From the NCBI GenBank assembly GCA_033765245.1, contig JANRIF010000253.1, positions 1 through 14,464 of the forward strand: a stretch of 14,464 nucleotides of DNA. Direction: 5' to 3'. The notes under the pieces are model-generated. The model was given only the letters and a program-made list of their open reading frames with translations, did not search any database and had not been told where the DNA came from. Shown here piece after piece: positions 1 to 7,974 of the stretch; positions within the stretch are counted from its first letter, which is position 1; every line of letters begins with the position of its first letter. Position numbers and translations under genes: made by a program. This DNA comes from GCA-002840015 sp033765245. GTDB taxonomy: Bacteria > Pseudomonadota > Gammaproteobacteria > Xanthomonadales > Xanthomonadaceae.

Positions 1-1973
<1,973 letters not shown>

Positions 1974-2031
1974 GCGAACTCCGGAGGATGGGCAGCGACC
2001 GGCTACACTGGCGGTTTGCCAGGAGCCGCCC
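1974..2031. promoter_or_regulatory. Divergent intergenic region between the DUF255 gene and rlmI
   Basis: These 58 bp must hold the start signals of two divergent genes. On the plus strand, TACACT at 2004-2009 resembles the -10 hexamer of a sigma-70 promoter (TAnAnT). I see no convincing TTGACA-like -35 at the right distance. AGGAG at 2021-2025 is the likely ribosome binding site of rlmI, 6 nt before its GTG. On the minus strand a GGAG precedes the DUF255 ATG by 5 nt. The two promoters must overlap or lie partly inside the neighbouring coding sequence. Confidence 0.4.
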
Positions 2032-3228
2032 GTGAGCACCGCCGATTATCCGCTTCTCCAGCTCAAACGCGGCGAAGAACGACGCATCCGCGCCGGTCAC
2101 TTGTGGGTGTTCAGCAACGAGGTCGACGTGGCGCACACGCCGTTGACCGCGTTCGCGCCGGGCGATCCATGCCGGATCGTAGATCACACCGGCAGGTTGC
2201 TCGGCAGCGGCTACGTCAATCCCGGCACCCTGATCGCCGCACGGTTGGTCGATCGCGACGGCCATGCGCTGGATCGTTCGCTGTTCGTGCATCGGCTCAA
2301 CGTGGCGTTGTCGATGCGCCAGCGCCGTTATTCCGAGCCGCACTATCGCCTGCTGTTCGGCGAGAGCGATGGCGTGCCCGGCCTCACCGTGGAGCGTTTC
2401 GGCGATGTGGTGGTGGCGCAGGCCACCACCGCCGGCATCGAGCGCTTGCGCGACGAAGTGCAGCACGCCATCGATAAGGTGCTGGCGCCGCGCGCCACGG
2501 TGTGGAAGAACGATTCCTCGGCGCGCACGCTCGAAGGCTTGTCGGACTATGTCGACACCGTTGGGGAGTTGGGCGCCGAGCCGCTGTTGGTGCGCGAGGG
2601 CGGGCTGGATTTCGCCATCGACGTGGCGAGCGGCCAGAAGACCGGATGGTTCTTCGACCAGCAGGCCAATCGCGAGCGCTTGGCGCCGTGGGTGCGCGAA
2701 CGCAGCGTGCTCGACATGTTCAGCTACGTCGGCGCCTGGGGCCTGCGCGCGGCGTCGTTCGGCGCCAGCGAAGTGGTGTGCGTGGATGCCTCGGCGACCG
2801 CGGTGCGGCAGATCGTCGCCAATGCCGAACGCAACGGCATGGGCGAGCGCGTGAGCGCGCAATGCGCCGATGCCTTCGATTACCTCAAGGCGGCGCGCGC
2901 CGAACGCCGCCGCTTCGACGTGGTGATCCTCGACCCGCCGGCCTTCGTCAAGCGCAAGAAGGATTTCAAGGAAGGCGCGCTGGCCTATCGCCGGCTCACC
3001 GAAGCGGCCTTGCAGGTGCTGGCGCGCGACGGCGTGCTGGTGCTGTGCTCGTGCAGCCACCACATGCCGCGCGCGGCGCTGCTGGAAGCGATCCAGGCGG
3101 CGGCGCGCCACATCGACCGCTTCGTGCAGGTGCTCGAACCGCTGGCGCAAGGCCCCGACCACCCGATCCACCCGGCGATTCCCGAGACCGAATACCTCAA
3201 GGGCTTCATCTGCCGGGTGCTGCCGTAG
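2032..3228 (+). CDS. rlmI: 23S rRNA m5C1962 methyltransferase RlmI-family
   Basis: This is a 398-residue class I SAM-dependent methyltransferase of the RlmI/YccW family, which in E. coli makes m5C at 23S rRNA position 1962. An N-terminal PUA RNA-binding domain covers about residues 8-80 (LKRGEERRIRAGHLWVFSNE). A middle domain follows, with the family block DVASGQKTGWFFDQQANR near 198-214. The Rossmann domain has motif I VLDMFSYVGAWGLRAA (226-241), an acidic residue in VVCVDAS (248-254), motif IV VVILDPPAFVK (297-307) and the cysteine motif LVLCSCSHH (336-344) expected of an m5C enzyme. It ends in LKGFICRVLP. I chose the GTG at 2032 because AGGAG sits just upstream and the PUA domain starts at once. 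An in-frame ATG at 1954 would overlap the divergent gene and add residues unlike the family. The length agrees with E. coli RlmI, about 396 residues. Confidence 0.93.
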   Translation: MSTADYPLLQLKRGEERRIRAGHLWVFSNEVDVAHTPLTAFAPGDPCRIVDHTGRLLGSGYVNPGTLIAARLVDRDGHALDRSLFVHRLNVALSMRQRRYSEPHYRLLFGESDGVPGLTVERFGDVVVAQATTAGIERLRDEVQHAIDKVLAPRATVWKNDSSARTLEGLSDYVDTVGELGAEPLLVREGGLDFAIDVASGQKTGWFFDQQANRERLAPWVRERSVLDMFSYVGAWGLRAASFGASEVVCVDASATAVRQIVANAERNGMGERVSAQCADAFDYLKAARAERRRFDVVILDPPAFVKRKKDFKEGALAYRRLTEAALQVLARDGVLVLCSCSHHMPRAALLEAIQAAARHIDRFVQVLEPLAQGPDHPIHPAIPETEYLKGFICRVLP

Positions 3229-3237
3229 GAGCTCCCT

Positions 3238-3299
3238 CGCGCAAGCGGTCTCCCACAAACGCGCGATGTCCAGGCGGTTTGTGGGAGACCGCTTGCGCG
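3238..3299. repeat. REP-like inverted pair, perfect 23-bp stem
   Basis: The left arm 3238-3260 and right arm 3277-3299 are exact reverse complements over 23 bp, separated by a 16-bp loop (3261-3276). Read outward from the loop, each arm runs GTTTGTGGGAGACCGCTTGC. The GTGGGAG head followed by a GC-rich CTTGC segment is like REP/BIME intergenic repeats common in Pseudomonas and Xanthomonadaceae. It starts 9 nt after the rlmI stop, so the transcript would form a long hairpin that could act as a transcription stop or mRNA 3' stabiliser. There is no T-run after it. Assignment as a REP pair is inference from form and position; the copy number in the genome is not visible here. Confidence 0.75.
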
Positions 3300-3429
3300 C
3301 GACGAATGCTCCGACGGCGCGGAGCACCGCTGGCGCACGCATGGCTCTCCAGGGCGCGGACCCTGGTCGCCGGTGGAGGCCATGCCCGCGCAGCGGGCAT
3401 AATCGGCTTTTCGCCGCCAAGGGGTTCGC
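3300..3429 (+). promoter_or_regulatory. lgt upstream region with a small palindrome and a -10-like box
   Basis: This stretch leads into lgt. ATGCCCGC (3382-3389) and GCGGGCAT (3393-3400) form a perfect 8-bp inverted repeat with a 3-nt loop. Its right arm runs into CATAAT (3398-3403), a good match to a sigma-70 -10 box 26 nt before the lgt ATG. No clear -35 hexamer stands 16-18 bp upstream. AAGGGG at 3419-3424 is a suitable ribosome binding site. The palindrome could be an operator over the promoter or, together with the CTTTT at 3406-3410, a weak terminator for read-through from rlmI. I cannot choose between these. Confidence 0.35.
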
Positions 3430-4302
3430 ATGCCGATCCTGCACGACATCGATCCGATCGCCGTCCACCTCGGGCCGGTGAGCGTCCACTGGTACGGACT
3501 GATGTACCTGATGGCTTTCATGGTGGTCTGGTGGTTGGGGACGCGGCGGGTGGGTGCCGGCGCATTCCCCGGCGTCGAGCGCGAGGCCTTCGGCGATCTG
3601 CTGTTCTACGGCATGTTGGGCGTGGTACTGGGCGGGCGCATCGGCTACGTGCTGTTCTATGCCTTTCCCGAGCTGCGCCAGGATCCGTTGATGTTGCTGC
3701 GGATATGGGAAGGCGGCATGAGTTTTCACGGGGGTCTGCTGGGGGTGGCGGTCGCGGTGATCTGGTGGTCGCGCGCGCAACGGCGCAGCGCGTGGGATAC
3801 GCTCGATTTCGTGGCGCCGCTGGTGCCGCCGGGACTCGGCTTCGGTCGGCTCGGCAACTACATCAACGGCGAGTTGTGGGGCAAGTCCACCGGCGGCGAT
3901 TGGGGCGTGATCTTTCCGCAAGCGCCGGAGCTGGCCGGGCAATCGCTGGAGCAACTGCACCGACTGCACGCCAGCGGCCTGCTTAACGGCTATGCGCGGC
4001 ATCCGTCGCAGTTGTATCAGGCGTTGCTCGAAGGCGCGGTGATGTTTGCGGTGCTGTATGGATACAGCCGCAAGCCGCGTCCACGCTATGCAGTGTCGGG
4101 GCTGTTTGCGCTGTTGTACGGGGTGTTCCGTTTCGCGGTGGAATTCGTGCGGATGCCGGACGCGCAACTCGGTTATCTTGCGTTCGGCTGGCTCACCATG
4201 GGGCAGGTGCTGAGTCTGCCGCTGGTGGCGATCGGGCTGTTGCTGTTGTGGCTCTCGCGCTCCGCGCCGACTCTGCGCGAGCGCGTCGGGGCGACGACGT
4301 GA
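3430..4302 (+). CDS. lgt: Prolipoprotein diacylglyceryl transferase Lgt
   Basis: This 290-residue inner-membrane enzyme transfers diacylglycerol from phosphatidylglycerol to the lipobox cysteine of prelipoproteins, the first step of lipoprotein maturation. The protein is rich in hydrophobic helices and spans the membrane several times. The Lgt signature GLGFGRLGNYINGELWG (135-151) is present. The essential residues match E. coli: H100 in GGMSFHGG, R140 and N143 in the signature, and R234 and E238 in FRFAVEFVR. The ATG at 3430 has AAGGGG 5 nt upstream and gives the normal family start, with hydrophobic residues beginning near 19. The segment between 165 and 190 (PELAGQSLEQLHRLHASGLL) is a small soluble loop of the kind found in this family. 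Its TGA overlaps the GTG of thyA, so the two are co-transcribed and probably translationally coupled, as in E. coli. Confidence 0.97.
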   Translation: MPILHDIDPIAVHLGPVSVHWYGLMYLMAFMVVWWLGTRRVGAGAFPGVEREAFGDLLFYGMLGVVLGGRIGYVLFYAFPELRQDPLMLLRIWEGGMSFHGGLLGVAVAVIWWSRAQRRSAWDTLDFVAPLVPPGLGFGRLGNYINGELWGKSTGGDWGVIFPQAPELAGQSLEQLHRLHASGLLNGYARHPSQLYQALLEGAVMFAVLYGYSRKPRPRYAVSGLFALLYGVFRFAVEFVRMPDAQLGYLAFGWLTMGQVLSLPLVAIGLLLLWLSRSAPTLRERVGATT

Positions 4303-5093
4303 AGCCGTATCTGGAACTGCTTGGGCACGTGCTGGAGCACGGCATCGAAAAGGCCGATCGCACCGGCACCGGCACCCGGGCGGTGTTCGGCTGGCAGATG
4401 CGGTTCGATCTGCGTGCCGGTTTTCCGCTGGTGACCACCAAGAAGCTGCACCTGAAATCGATCGTGCACGAACTGCTGTGGTTTCTGCGCGGCGACAGCA
4501 ACGTCGCCTACCTGCGCGAGCATGGGGTCAGCATCTGGGACGAGTGGGCCGATGCCGCGGGCGAACTGGGGCCGGTTTACGGCAAGCAGTGGCGGCACTG
4601 GCGCGGCGCCGACGGCGTGGAGATCGACCAGATTGCCTGGCTGATCGACGAGATCCGCCGCAATCCCGATTCGCGTCGGCTGCTGGTGAGCGCGTGGAAC
4701 GTCGCCGACCTGCCGCAGATGGCGCTGCAGCCGTGCCACGCGCTGTTCCAGTTCCATGTTGCGCAGGGCCGGCTCAGTTGCCAGTTGTACCAGCGCTCCG
4801 GCGATATTTTTCTGGGCGTGCCCTTCAACATCGCCAGCTACGCACTGCTGACGCATCTGGTGGCGCAGGTGTGCGATCTGGAAGTGGGCGATTTCGTGCA
4901 CACCCTGGGCGACGCGCATCTTTACAACAACCACCTGGAGCAAGCCCGCGAACAACTCGCGCGCGCCCCGCGCCCATTGCCGACGCTGCGCCTCAATCCC
5001 GACGTGCGCGACATTCTCGCGTTCCGCTACGAAGACATCGCGATCGAAGGCTACGCGCCGCATCCGGCGATCCGGGCGCCGGTGGCGGTGTGA
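4299..5093 (+). CDS. thyA: Thymidylate synthase ThyA
   Basis: This 264-residue enzyme methylates dUMP to dTMP using 5,10-methylene-tetrahydrofolate and releases dihydrofolate. Its length equals that of E. coli ThyA. The catalytic cysteine is C146 in LQPCHALFQF, the same number as in E. coli. Other hallmarks are RTGTGT (21-26), GFPLVTTK (41-48), WDEWAD (80-85), GPVYGKQWR (91-99), the phosphate-binding DSRR (124-127), YQRSGDIFLGVPFNIASYALL, and the C-terminal APVAV that closes the active site. I chose the GTG at 4299, overlapping the lgt stop as GTGA, because it gives the exact family N-terminus (xKPYLELL). The upstream in-frame ATG at 4248 lies inside lgt and would add 17 foreign residues. It is followed, after a repeat-bearing spacer, by folA, whose product recycles the dihydrofolate made here. 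Confidence 0.98.
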   Translation: MKPYLELLGHVLEHGIEKADRTGTGTRAVFGWQMRFDLRAGFPLVTTKKLHLKSIVHELLWFLRGDSNVAYLREHGVSIWDEWADAAGELGPVYGKQWRHWRGADGVEIDQIAWLIDEIRRNPDSRRLLVSAWNVADLPQMALQPCHALFQFHVAQGRLSCQLYQRSGDIFLGVPFNIASYALLTHLVAQVCDLEVGDFVHTLGDAHLYNNHLEQAREQLARAPRPLPTLRLNPDVRDILAFRYEDIAIEGYAPHPAIRAPVAV

Positions 5094-5127
5094 GCTTGCG
5101 GGTTCTGCCTGATAAGCGAAATCAGTC

Positions 5128-5327
5128 CGCAAATGTCGCAAAAGACGCTAAGAAGAACGAAGAGGGGCGGAAGGGAGCGAGGCAAAGGAAAGCAAAGCGT
5201 AAGGAATGCAAAGTAGAGGAAAGCGATGGGCGACTGTCCTCCAGGGGACGACAGTACGAGATGCTCTGAACAGTGACGCAAATCGGCATGCATTATCGCG
5301 TTCTTTGCGTCTTTCGCGTCCTTTGCG
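5128..5327. repeat. 9-bp-periodic purine-rich element with inverted ends (thyA-folA spacer)
   Basis: The 276 bp between thyA and folA hold no gene I can support. From 5128 to 5154 there are three 9-bp units: CGCAAATGT, CGCAAAAGA, CGCTAAGAA. From 5301 to 5327 the other strand carries CGCAAAGGA, CGCGAAAGA, CGCAAAGAA. The two 27-nt arms agree at 23 of 27 positions as an inverted repeat with a 146-bp spacer. The spacer's first half (to about 5225) is a strongly purine-rich continuation with looser GCAAAG-type units. The bias is quite unlike the flanking GC-rich genes. Similar CGCAAAG strings occur between genes in many bacteria. This copy could be a degenerate miniature mobile element or a structured 3' region of the thyA transcript. 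Its mobility is inference only. Confidence 0.6.
5233..5255. terminator. Short hairpin inside the thyA-folA spacer
   Basis: ACTGTCCTCC (5233-5242) pairs with GGACGACAGT (5246-5255) across a 3-nt loop, 10 bp with one mismatch. It stands 140 bp after the thyA stop and 115 bp before folA. There is no U-tract, so it is not a textbook intrinsic terminator. It could still end or protect the lgt-thyA mRNA. Confidence 0.3.
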
Positions 5328-5369
5328 TACCCAGTGGTTTACGCCTTTCCCGTATCTTCAAGTCATCAC

Positions 5370-5858
5370 ATGCCCCCCATCACCCTCATCGCTGCGCTCG
5401 ACCGCAACCGCGCCATTGGCCGGGGCAATGCGTTGCCGTGGCATCTGCCGGACGATTTCCGGCACTTCAAGGCGTTGACGCTGGGCAAGACTCTACTGAT
5501 GGGCAGCCATACCGCGCGTTCGCTGGGGCGCGCGTTGCCGGGGCGGTGCAATCTGGTGCTGACGCGCTCGGGCGAGGTGCCGTTCGAGGGCATGCAGGCG
5601 GTGGCGTCGCTCGAACAGGCGGCTGCGGTTGCGGGCGCCGGCGAGTTGATGGTCATCGGCGGCGCGCAGGTCTATGCACTGGCGCTGCCGCTGGCGCAGA
5701 CCCTGCACCTGACCCATGTCGATACCGCGATCACGGATGCCGATGCCTGGTTCCCCGCGTACGACCCGGCACAATGGATCGCGCAGACCAGCGAGCGCCA
5801 CGGCATCGACGCGCGGCATGCGCTGGGGTTCGAGATCGTGACGTATCGGCGACGCTGA
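5370..5858 (+). CDS. folA: Dihydrofolate reductase FolA
   Basis: This 162-residue enzyme reduces dihydrofolate to tetrahydrofolate with NADPH; it is the target of trimethoprim. It opens with MPPITLIAALDRNRAIGRGN and has LPWHLPDDFRHFK (22-34) with the catalytic acid at D29. The cofactor-loop segment GSHTARSLGRALPGR follows (45-59). Next come NLVLTRSG, the GELMVIGGAQVYALALP nucleotide-binding block (about 93-109) and the LHLTHVD strand. The length is standard for chromosomal DHFRs. The ATG at 5370 is taken because the family starts 3-4 residues before the LIAAL strand; an in-frame ATG 12 codons upstream would add unrelated residues. No clear Shine-Dalgarno precedes 5370, so initiation may be weak or depend on a very short leader. 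In E. coli, a basic residue usually stands where S46 is here and an aromatic one where A49 is. The gene is convergent with apaH, 18 bp apart. Confidence 0.96.
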   Translation: MPPITLIAALDRNRAIGRGNALPWHLPDDFRHFKALTLGKTLLMGSHTARSLGRALPGRCNLVLTRSGEVPFEGMQAVASLEQAAAVAGAGELMVIGGAQVYALALPLAQTLHLTHVDTAITDADAWFPAYDPAQWIAQTSERHGIDARHALGFEIVTYRRR

Positions 5859-5876
5859 CGCGGGCCGCCGCGGGGT
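5859..5876. terminator. GC-rich gap between convergent folA and apaH
   Basis: The 18 bp between the two convergent stop codons can fold as CGCGG (5859-5863) with CCGCG (5868-5872) over a 4-nt loop. The stem is only 5 bp and has no T-run on either strand, so its use as a two-way terminator is a guess from position. Confidence 0.2.
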
Positions 5877-6737
5877 TCAGGAAGCGCGTGCCTGCAAGGG
5901 TGGGGCAGCGGCGATTTCGCGGCCGGGAACCTGGATCACCCGTGCCGGTTCGCCGTCGGGGGTCAATTCCAGCGCGGTCAGGCGCCCGCCCCAGACGCAG
6001 CCAGTGTCGATGGCGTGGATGCCGAGACCCTGGAACAGGCCAAGCGTGCTCCAGTGCCCGCACACGACGCGCAACTCGCGCTGCACCCGGCCGGGGACTT
6101 CGAACCACGGGTACAGGCCGGCCTTCTGCGTGCCCGGCGCGCCCTTTTCCTCGAACGCGATGCGGCCCGAGGGGCTGCAATAGCGCATGCGGGTGAACAC
6201 GTTGATGATGGCGCGCTGGCGGTCGATGCCATTGAGGTTGGGCGACCACGCGGGGTGATCGCCGTACATGTTGCGCAGCAGTTTGCCCGGGTTCTTGCCG
6301 CGCAGCCGGTCCTCCACTTCGCGGGCGCGGGCTTCGGCCAGCTTGATCGTCCACTTGGGCGCGATGCCGGCGTGCACCATCATCCAGCCGAGCTTGCGAT
6401 CGACGTGCAGCAGTTCGCGGCCGAGCAGCCAGTCCAACAGTTCGGGCGCGTCAGGCGCCTGCAACACGCGCTGCAGATCGGGATTGACCTTGCCTTGTTC
6501 GGCCTTGGAACGCTGGCCGATCGACAACAGCGCGAGGTCGTGGTTGCCCAGCACCACGTCGCAGATATCGCGCAGCGAATGGATCAGGCGCAGCGTTTCC
6601 AGCGATTCGCCGCCGCGATTCACCAGGTCGCCGCACAGCCACAGGCGATCGCGCGCGGGGTCCAGCCGCAGCGTTTCCAGCAGTCGCTGCAGCGCGCCGT
6701 AGCAGCCCTGGATGTCGCCGATGGCATAGGTGGCCAT
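5877..6737 (-). CDS. apaH: Symmetrical bis(5'-nucleosyl)-tetraphosphatase ApaH
   Basis: This 286-residue metallophosphatase splits Ap4A into two ADP and so removes a stress-linked alarmone; in E. coli it also removes Np4 caps from RNA. The calcineurin-like metal motifs are GDIQG (7-11), GDLVNRGG (36-43) and GNHD (64-67). Downstream are the conserved histidine blocks MMVHAGIAPKW and VVCGHWSTLG, then IDTGCVWGGRLTAL. E. coli has His where Q10 stands here (GDVHG); as I recall, GD[IL]QGC is usual in Pseudomonas and xanthomonad ApaH, so I read this as lineage-typical. It starts 25 bp after apaG on the same strand, with an AAGGG rather far (14 nt) from the ATG. It is the last gene of the lptD-to-apaH run, as in E. 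coli. Confidence 0.96.
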   Translation of the reverse strand: MATYAIGDIQGCYGALQRLLETLRLDPARDRLWLCGDLVNRGGESLETLRLIHSLRDICDVVLGNHDLALLSIGQRSKAEQGKVNPDLQRVLQAPDAPELLDWLLGRELLHVDRKLGWMMVHAGIAPKWTIKLAEARAREVEDRLRGKNPGKLLRNMYGDHPAWSPNLNGIDRQRAIINVFTRMRYCSPSGRIAFEEKGAPGTQKAGLYPWFEVPGRVQRELRVVCGHWSTLGLFQGLGIHAIDTGCVWGGRLTALELTPDGEPARVIQVPGREIAAAPPLQARAS

Positions 6738-6762
6738 GATGCGGTTCAGCCCTTGCCCGGCA

Positions 6763-7146
6763 TCAGTGCAGGGTCCTGGGTACGCTCAGGGTGAACGGTG
6801 CGATTGGCGCCTCGAAGTGCGCGCCATCGGCGCTGCGCATTTCGTAGCTGCCCTGCATGGTGCCGACGCTGGTCTCCAGCACCGCGCCCGAGGTGTACTG
6901 GAACTCATCGCCCGGACGCAGCAGCGGCTGCTCGCCCACCACGCCTTCGCCGCGCACTTCCTGCACCTTGCCGTTGGCATCGGTGATCAGCCAGTGGCGC
7001 GCAACCAACTGCGCGCTGACCGGGCCGGCGTTGTGGATGCGGATGGTGTAGGCGAACACATAGCGGTTGTCGTCGGGCGCCGATTGCTCGTCGAGGAATC
7101 GGGTGGCCACGTCGACTTTGATCAAGGCGGGATTGGGGCGTGTCAT
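6763..7146 (-). CDS. apaG: ApaG domain protein
   Basis: This 127-residue single-domain protein of the ApaG family has an immunoglobulin-like/FN3-type beta sandwich. It has the family blocks NRYVFAYTIRIHNAGP, ARHWLITDANG, GEGVVGEQPLLRPGDEFQYT and GTMQGSYEM, ending FTLSVPRTLH. The length is normal. The biochemical role is not settled; the name comes from its operon position beside apaH. The ATG at 7146 has no Shine-Dalgarno sequence. It follows a promoter-like TACAAT by only 6 nt, so the mRNA may be leaderless. It lies 30 bp after the rsmA stop and 25 bp before apaH. Confidence 0.95.
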   Translation of the reverse strand: MTRPNPALIKVDVATRFLDEQSAPDDNRYVFAYTIRIHNAGPVSAQLVARHWLITDANGKVQEVRGEGVVGEQPLLRPGDEFQYTSGAVLETSVGTMQGSYEMRSADGAHFEAPIAPFTLSVPRTLH

Positions 7147-7152
7147 GTCGAC

Positions 7153-7180
7153 ATTGTAGGCACGATTGCGCCCGCGTCAC
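7153..7180 (-). promoter_or_regulatory. Possible internal promoter for apaG-apaH
   Basis: Read on the minus strand, GTGACG (7180-7175, 4 of 6 matches to TTGACA) is followed after 16 nt by TACAAT (7158-7153, 5 of 6 matches to TATAAT). The -35 box includes the rsmA stop codon TGA (7179-7177). Transcription starting about 7 nt past the -10 would begin at or next to the A of the apaG ATG (7146). This is seen by eye only. Confidence 0.4.
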
Positions 7181-7974
7181 AGAGTGCGATCGTGCGCCAG
7201 TTGATTGGCGAGCGTGACGAATGCCGGCACCGGCAGTTGTTCGGCGCGCAGGTCCGGGCGAATGCCGGCGCGCTCCAGCGCGGCCGCGTCGCAGACGTTG
7301 GACAGCGCATTGCGCAAGGTCTTGCGGCGCTGCCCGAACGCATCGTGAACCACGCGCGCGAACATGTCGCGATCGTCGATGCCGATCGACGCTGGCGGCT
7401 TGGGCACCAGCCGTACCACGGCGGAGTCCACCTTCGGCGGCGGCTGGAAGGCACCGGGGCCGATGGTGAACAGCGGGGTCACCTCGCACAGCGCCTGCAA
7501 CATCACCGAGAGCCGCCCGTAGACCTTGTTGCCGGGCCCCGATGCCATGCGTTCCACCACTTCCTTCTGCAGCATGAAGTGCATGTCGGCGATGGCGCCA
7601 GCGTGCGCCAGTGCGTGGAACAGGATCGGCGAGGAAATGTTGTAGGGCAGGTTGCCGACCAGACGCAGCGTGCCGCCCGCGGCCAGCGCGGTGAAGTCGA
7701 CCTTGAGCACGTCCGCGACGATCAATTCCAGCGTGCCCAGCGGCGCGGCGGCGGCGCGCAGCGGCGCTATCAGGTCGCGGTCGAATTCGATCGCGGTGAG
7801 GCTGCCGTGCCGGCGCAGCAGCGGCAGCGTGAGCGCGCCGCGTCCGGGGCCGATTTCCACCACGTGATCGCCGGGCTTGGGCGCCAGCGCGCGGATGATG
7901 CGCTCGATCACCTGGGTGTCGTGCAGGAAATGCTGGCCGAAGCGTTTCTTGGCGGGTTCGCGAAAGTCGCTCAT
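7177..7974 (-). CDS. rsmA: 16S rRNA (A1518/A1519) dimethyltransferase RsmA
   Basis: This 265-residue enzyme (KsgA) adds two methyl groups to each of two adjacent adenines in the 3'-terminal hairpin of 16S rRNA during small-subunit maturation. Loss of it gives kasugamycin resistance in E. coli. It begins MSDFREPAKKRFGQHFLHD. It has SAM motif I VVEIGPGRGALT (38-49), the acidic E63 in AIEFD, ADVL (87-90) and motif IV GNLPYNISSPIL (107-118). The C-terminal helical domain carries FQPPPKVDSAVVRL. The ATG at 7974 overlaps the pdxA stop as ATGA, which suggests coupled translation and gives the family N-terminus. An in-frame upstream ATG at 8004 would add 10 residues encoded inside pdxA. No strong ribosome binding site is seen, in keeping with coupling. 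Confidence 0.97.
   Translation of the reverse strand: MSDFREPAKKRFGQHFLHDTQVIERIIRALAPKPGDHVVEIGPGRGALTLPLLRRHGSLTAIEFDRDLIAPLRAAAAPLGTLELIVADVLKVDFTALAAGGTLRLVGNLPYNISSPILFHALAHAGAIADMHFMLQKEVVERMASGPGNKVYGRLSVMLQALCEVTPLFTIGPGAFQPPPKVDSAVVRLVPKPPASIGIDDRDMFARVVHDAFGQRRKTLRNALSNVCDAAALERAGIRPDLRAEQLPVPAFVTLANQLAHDRTL

Noticed and set aside
5094..5269. A Lys/Arg-rich reading frame through the thyA-folA spacer (..NVAKDAKKNEEGRKGARQRK..)
   Set aside because: It is the read-through of a shadow frame of thyA into the purine-rich repeat. It has no start of its own and the composition follows the repeat.
6737..6770. ApaH GDIQG with Gln in place of the E. coli metal-site His, considered as a broken active site
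   Set aside because: As I recall, GD[IL]QGC is usual in Pseudomonas and xanthomonad ApaH, and all other metal motifs are intact. Treated as a lineage variant.
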